Assembly: GCF_000702325.1 (NCBI RefSeq)
Contig: NZ_KL370891.1
Coordinates: 1,014,917-1,078,916 of the forward strand
Length of the DNA stretch: 64,000 bases
Direction of reading: 5' to 3'
From: Thiomicrorhabdus sp. Milos-T2
GTDB lineage: Bacteria > Pseudomonadota > Gammaproteobacteria > Thiomicrospirales > Thiomicrospiraceae
The position numbers and the translations under genes were made by a program. This document shows, piece after piece, positions 60,723 through 64,000 of the stretch; the first letter of the stretch is position 1, and each line of letters starts with the position of its first letter. The notes under the pieces are model-generated. The model saw only the letters and a list, made by a program, of their open reading frames with translations. It was not told where the DNA came from and did no database searches.

Positions 60723-61355
60723 TTATTCTGTTTTTTCTTTAAATTCGCATAAGTCATAAATACAGCAAGCACCACAATGGGGTTTACGAGCCGTACATGT
60801 GTATCGCCCGTGTAAGATTAAAAGATGGTGTGCGGGAATAAGGTACTCTTTAGGGATGTTTTTGAGTAGTTTCATTTCAACTTCAAGAACATTTTTACCT
60901 GGTGCCAATTTAGTGCGGTTTGATACACGAAATATATGGGTATCCACAGCCATTGTTGGGTGCCCAAAGGCAGTATTTAAAACGACATTGGCTGTTTTAC
61001 GACCAACACCCGGTAAGGCTTCTAAGGCTTTACGGTCATCTGGTATCTCAGAATGATGTAGGTCGATTAACATTTTGCAGGTTTTAATGATATTGGCACC
61101 TTTGGTATTAAACAGACCAATGGTTTTAATGTACTCTTTTAAACCTTCTTCCCCCAAAGCGTAGATGGCTTCTGGTGTATTGGCAATAGGGAAGAGTTTA
61201 TCTGTCGCAATATTCACCCCTTTGTCAGTCGCTTGTGCGGACAAAATAACCGCAATTAATAACTCAAAAGGGGTGGAGTAGTTAAGTTCGGTTTCCGGGT
61301 TAGGAATAGCTTCACTTAGGCGTTCAAAGATTTCAAGACGTTTCGCTTTATTCAT
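60723..61355 (-). CDS. nth: Endonuclease III
   Basis: Nth removes oxidised pyrimidines and nicks the abasic site. The helix-hairpin-helix LEALPGVGRKTANVV holds catalytic K120, and D138 is in AVDTHIFRV. The iron-sulfur ligands are C187, C194, C197 and C203 (CTARKPHCGACCIYDLC). At 210 aa it is full length. It closes the rnf cluster, 4 bases after rnfE, the usual gammaproteobacterial order. A palindrome variant CCAAGCCTGG lies at its stop. Confidence 0.97.
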   Translation of the reverse strand: MNKAKRLEIFERLSEAIPNPETELNYSTPFELLIAVILSAQATDKGVNIATDKLFPIANTPEAIYALGEEGLKEYIKTIGLFNTKGANIIKTCKMLIDLHHSEIPDDRKALEALPGVGRKTANVVLNTAFGHPTMAVDTHIFRVSNRTKLAPGKNVLEVEMKLLKNIPKEYLIPAHHLLILHGRYTCTARKPHCGACCIYDLCEFKEKTE

Positions 61356-61359
61356 GACG

Positions 61360-62115
61360 TTATTTGGTGACCATTGAGGTAACAGAGACTTGAATGCCTA
61401 ATTGGTTTTGTTGTTTGGCAATTTTGCGGGCGTCAAACCAGTTTTTAAAAGCGATAATAAGTCCTAAACCAATAAAGGCACCTGGAGGTAATATGGCTAA
61501 TAATACGCCTTGATAATTATCACCAAAGTGTATGGTCCAACTACGAGCATCTTCACCAAACATTAAGTAAGCTTGATCAAAAAGAGTGCCGTTGCCGATC
61601 ACCTCTCGTAAAGCACCTAGTAACGTGAGGACCAATAGAAAACCTAAGCCCATAAAGAATCCATCAACAATGGCTTTATCGATATTATTTTTAGACGCAT
61701 AAGCCTCCGCACGGCCTAAAATAGCGCAGTTGGTAACAATCAATGGAATAAAGATACCTAAGATGCCATGTAGCGTATGAAAGTAAGCATTCATTAATAA
61801 ATCAATGACCGTAACCATCGTAGCAATAATAGCGATAAAAACAGGAATACGAATTTCATCTGAAACATGGTTACGTATTGCAGAGACCAAGGCATTAGAT
61901 AAAACTAAAACCAGTAGGGTCGCTAGACCAAGCCCCAGGCCATTAATAGTATTATTTGACACAGCTAATAGCGGACAAAGCCCAAGAAGGGCAACGAGTG
62001 CTTGGTTATTGTTCCAAAGTCCATTTTCTATTATGATTTTGTAATCATGCCAAAATGGCTTTTTATCAACGGCTGTTTCATTGTCAGCAGGGTTGGTCGT
62101 TGTTGCATTACTCAT
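61360..62115 (-). CDS. rnfE: Electron transport complex subunit RnfE/RsxE
   Basis: The 251-aa inner-membrane subunit has about six hydrophobic segments and the family phrases [51 protein letters not shown] and [11 protein letters not shown]. It is part of the Na+- or H+-linked ferredoxin:NAD oxidoreductase, or of the Rsx complex that keeps SoxR reduced. It overlaps rnfG by 8 bases. Confidence 0.95.
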   Translation of the reverse strand: MSNATTTNPADNETAVDKKPFWHDYKIIIENGLWNNNQALVALLGLCPLLAVSNNTINGLGLGLATLLVLVLSNALVSAIRNHVSDEIRIPVFIAIIATMVTVIDLLMNAYFHTLHGILGIFIPLIVTNCAILGRAEAYASKNNIDKAIVDGFFMGLGFLLVLTLLGALREVIGNGTLFDQAYLMFGEDARSWTIHFGDNYQGVLLAILPPGAFIGLGLIIAFKNWFDARKIAKQQNQLGIQVSVTSMVTK

Positions 62116-62746
62116 ACAAACGTTCTCCTAAATCATTAACCACCAGTAATGCGTGTTTTACGGCGCCTACCACGGCTCTTGGTGTAATGGTTGCACCTGT
62201 AAATTGGTCAAAATCACCGCCATCTTTTTTTACTGCCCAGCGTGGATCATTGTCATCACGCACTTTGCGGCCATCAAATTCTAATACCCACTTAGTTTTA
62301 TTAATCTCAACCTTATCACCCAGGCCTGGTGTTTCTTTATGCTTTATGACGCGTACGCCAGAAATACGACCATCAGGATAAACACCAATTAATATATAGA
62401 TGTTGCCAGAATATCCATTGGGTGCGATGGCACTAAAAATCGCTCCTGCTGGTTGTTGGTCTTTAAAGGCACGATAAACGGTAACTGGTTGTGACGTACC
62501 CAATAGTTTTAAATAGTTAGGGTCATTGATTGTATAAGTGTTTGCAAGCGGGTCGTTATTATAAAGTGCTTTCGGTAAAACTTGACCAAAGGTATTTAGT
62601 AAGTTTTCACGTTCCGCTTTCTCAATAGCCGGGGCGGTTAAGGCTTTAATACTTAATAGCAGGATAATGCTTAAAAGCACAAATAAGGTCAGTTTACCTG
62701 CTGAACTAAACATTGTTTTAATAAGTTGTTGGGTTGTGTTATTCAT
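62108..62746 (-). CDS. rnfG: Electron transport complex subunit RnfG/RsxG
   Basis: The 212-aa protein has one N-terminal membrane anchor (about 17-35) and a periplasmic FMN-binding domain. The covalent FMN attachment site is FTGAT near the C-terminus, with T186 as the modified residue. [37 protein letters not shown] is diagnostic. The palindrome at 62320 codes for PGLG in this segment. It follows rnfD by 11 bases. Confidence 0.95.
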   Translation of the reverse strand: MNNTTQQLIKTMFSSAGKLTLFVLLSIILLLSIKALTAPAIEKAERENLLNTFGQVLPKALYNNDPLANTYTINDPNYLKLLGTSQPVTVYRAFKDQQPAGAIFSAIAPNGYSGNIYILIGVYPDGRISGVRVIKHKETPGLGDKVEINKTKWVLEFDGRKVRDDNDPRWAVKKDGGDFDQFTGATITPRAVVGAVKHALLVVNDLGERLYE

Positions 62747-62757
62747 TAAATCAACCT

Positions 62758-63792
62758 CTAACGTTTGTGGCCAAATACACGTGGTTGAGTGTATTGGTCT
62801 ATTAAAGGAACCGCAATGTTCATTAATAAAATCGCAAACGCGATACCATCAGGAAAGGCTCCCCAGTTACGGATAACGTAAACCAATATGCCTATTCCGC
62901 AAGCATAGATAAACCGGCCTTTTGGCGTTGTACTGGCCGTGACGGGATCAGTAATAATAAAAAATGCTGCCAACATCGTTCCACCACTCAATAAGGTGAA
63001 GCTCATTGGTGGATATAGGTTAGGGTCAATTTGGTTAAAGATAAAACTCATTAGGCCAAGAGCACCCAAAAAGCCAACAGGAAATTGCCAGCTGATAGAA
63101 CGGGTAATTATCATCCATACACCACCCACCATAAAGGCGACATTTACCCAGCCCCAGCTTGATAAACCAAATAAATGACTCGACGCTTCAGTTCTAATTG
63201 AATCTACAACCGTAATGCCTTGAGATAATCCTGTACGAACTGAATTTAAAGGCGTTGCTCCGGTAAGAGCATCCAAATTCATGCCAGGAATATGCCCTGT
63301 AAAAATGTAATAAGCAGATTCCAGAAAACTAATAGAGTGGCCACTTAAACTACTTGGCAAGGTCCATTGAGTCATTTGTACGGGGAATGAGATTAAAAGA
63401 AAAGCATAACCTAACATGGCAGGGTTAAAAGGGTTATAACCCAAGCCACCATAAAGATGTTTACCAAAAATTAAGGCAAATGTACTACCACTTACAATAA
63501 TCCACCAAGGGGAGTCAGGAGGAATACAAAACACAAGACCCGTTATGGTAATTAATCCACTCATATCGGTAATAAAAGGTAGCACAGGTCGGCCACGCAT
63601 TCTTAGCATAACGTATTCCACTATCAGTAAGGTCATTACCGCTAGTATCCATTGCACGACAATACCAAAACCAAAAAGGTAGATATGTGTAAAAAGTGCA
63701 GGTAAAGCCGCAATCTGAACTTGCAACATGACCTTACGAACATTTTGATTATTATGAGTGTAAGGTGAAGAACTTAGTTCGGGGGCATTCAC
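62758..63792 (-). CDS. rnfD: Electron transport complex subunit RnfD/RsxD
   Basis: The 344-aa membrane subunit has about nine hydrophobic segments and the covalent FMN site LTGAT (T180). HLYGGLGYNPFNPAMLGYAFLL and FFIITDPVTASTTPKGRFIY are family features. The start is GTG 63792, which overlaps the rnfC stop as GTGA, implying translational coupling. Confidence 0.95.
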   Translation of the reverse strand: MNAPELSSSPYTHNNQNVRKVMLQVQIAALPALFTHIYLFGFGIVVQWILAVMTLLIVEYVMLRMRGRPVLPFITDMSGLITITGLVFCIPPDSPWWIIVSGSTFALIFGKHLYGGLGYNPFNPAMLGYAFLLISFPVQMTQWTLPSSLSGHSISFLESAYYIFTGHIPGMNLDALTGATPLNSVRTGLSQGITVVDSIRTEASSHLFGLSSWGWVNVAFMVGGVWMIITRSISWQFPVGFLGALGLMSFIFNQIDPNLYPPMSFTLLSGGTMLAAFFIITDPVTASTTPKGRFIYACGIGILVYVIRNWGAFPDGIAFAILLMNIAVPLIDQYTQPRVFGHKR

Positions 63793-64000
63793 GATTGAGT
63801 ATCCTCAGAATTTTCTTGAATTTTTTTTAACGCAGCTCTTTCAGCGGCTTTTTTAGCTGCATTGGCCTTAGCTAATTGCATTGCTTTTTGTTTTTTATCT
63901 TGTTTATCAGTTTGTCTATCAGTTTGTCTATCAGCTTGTTTATCCACTTGTTGGGATGAAGCTTCAGTGATTGGCTGATTAGATTGCTTAGAGTTAGATG
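63789..64000 (-). CDS. rnfC: Electron transport complex subunit RnfC, C-terminal tail (truncated by window edge)
   Basis: Only the last 69 residues are visible. They form the Ala/Lys/Gln-rich helical tail typical of RnfC in gammaproteobacteria (AMQLAKANAAKKAAERAALKKIQ), preceded by a short DRQT/DKQ repeat encoded by duplicated 12-mers near 63910-63940. Position directly before rnfD confirms the identity. The iron-sulfur and flavin domains lie outside the window. Confidence 0.85.
   Translation of the reverse strand, partial: SNSKQSNQPITEASSQQVDKQADRQTDRQTDKQDKKQKAMQLAKANAAKKAAERAALKKIQENSEDTQS

Noticed and set aside
1-64000. CRISPR array, prophage, integron or multi-gene defence island
   Set aside because: No regularly spaced repeats, integrase, cas, phage structural or restriction-modification genes are visible; the only defence-like genes are the single RelE-type pair.

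Overview
This 64 kb window is a stretch of AT-rich gammaproteobacterial chromosome. Gene order supports this placement: nadB / rseC-degQ(mucD)-lepA-lepB-rnc-era-recO-pdxJ-acpS, comEC-lpxK-ycaR-kdsB and rnfC-D-G-E-nth are all typical of the class. A sulfide:quinone-oxidoreductase-like flavoprotein, a secreted rhodanese, DUF6858 and the NnrS remnant would suit a sulfur-oxidising, Thiomicrospira/Hydrogenovibrio-like bacterium. That is inference from content; there is no rRNA in the window to test it.

Layout. 0-6 kb: 3' end of cheW, a long structured repeat, queD, ispA, a 2-Cys peroxiredoxin, a CBS-pair protein, nadB. 6-15.7 kb: rseC, a periplasmic Do-type protease, then the lepA-lepB-rnc-era-recO-pdxJ-acpS cluster and a DUF445 protein. 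15.8-20.6 kb: NnrS relic, a three-gene light-repair operon (photolyase, DUF2256, Fe-S photolyase) and a secreted SMP-30-like propeller protein. 20.8-27.5 kb: HlyD / FtsX-permease / ATPase exporter, arylesterase, greB, AhpD-like protein. 27.6-28.6 kb: relic island with an IS481-type transposase fragment, a truncated repeat and a RelE-type toxin-antitoxin pair. 28.6-34 kb: secreted unknown protein, DUF6858 and SQR-like flavoprotein, a PLP deaminase-like enzyme, amtB. 34-42.8 kb: Lon-like protease with a degenerate P-loop, CZB protein, DUF2062, comEC, lpxK, ycaR, kdsB. 43-47 kb: cobalamin locus (riboswitch, btuB, cobO, btuF). 47-54 kb: DUF3581, DUF2798, a small secreted protein, a nonsense-mutated ppiC, glnS, DUF3010, dbpA, bcp. 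54.8-58.4 kb: sensor kinase plus PP2C-output response regulator. 58.5-64 kb: RNase HI, rhodanese, DUF1841, nth and the rnf genes.

The housekeeping genes are ordinary. Three repeat systems overlay them and are the most unusual content. (1) The perfect palindrome CCAGGCCTGG occurs 16 times, inside genes in all reading frames and between genes. (2) Seven intact copies of a 159-220 bp MITE-like element have GAGACCTTTGCACGAG-type ends and 5-bp target duplications; one copy supplies the stop codon of btuF and one abuts the start of the Lon-like gene. (3) A roughly 365 bp structured repeat has two full copies, which differ by a compensatory base pair, and one truncated copy.

I found no tRNA, rRNA, CRISPR array, prophage or recognisable multi-gene defence system. 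I cannot claim a complete new system. The palindrome and the MITE family are the best candidates for something undescribed.
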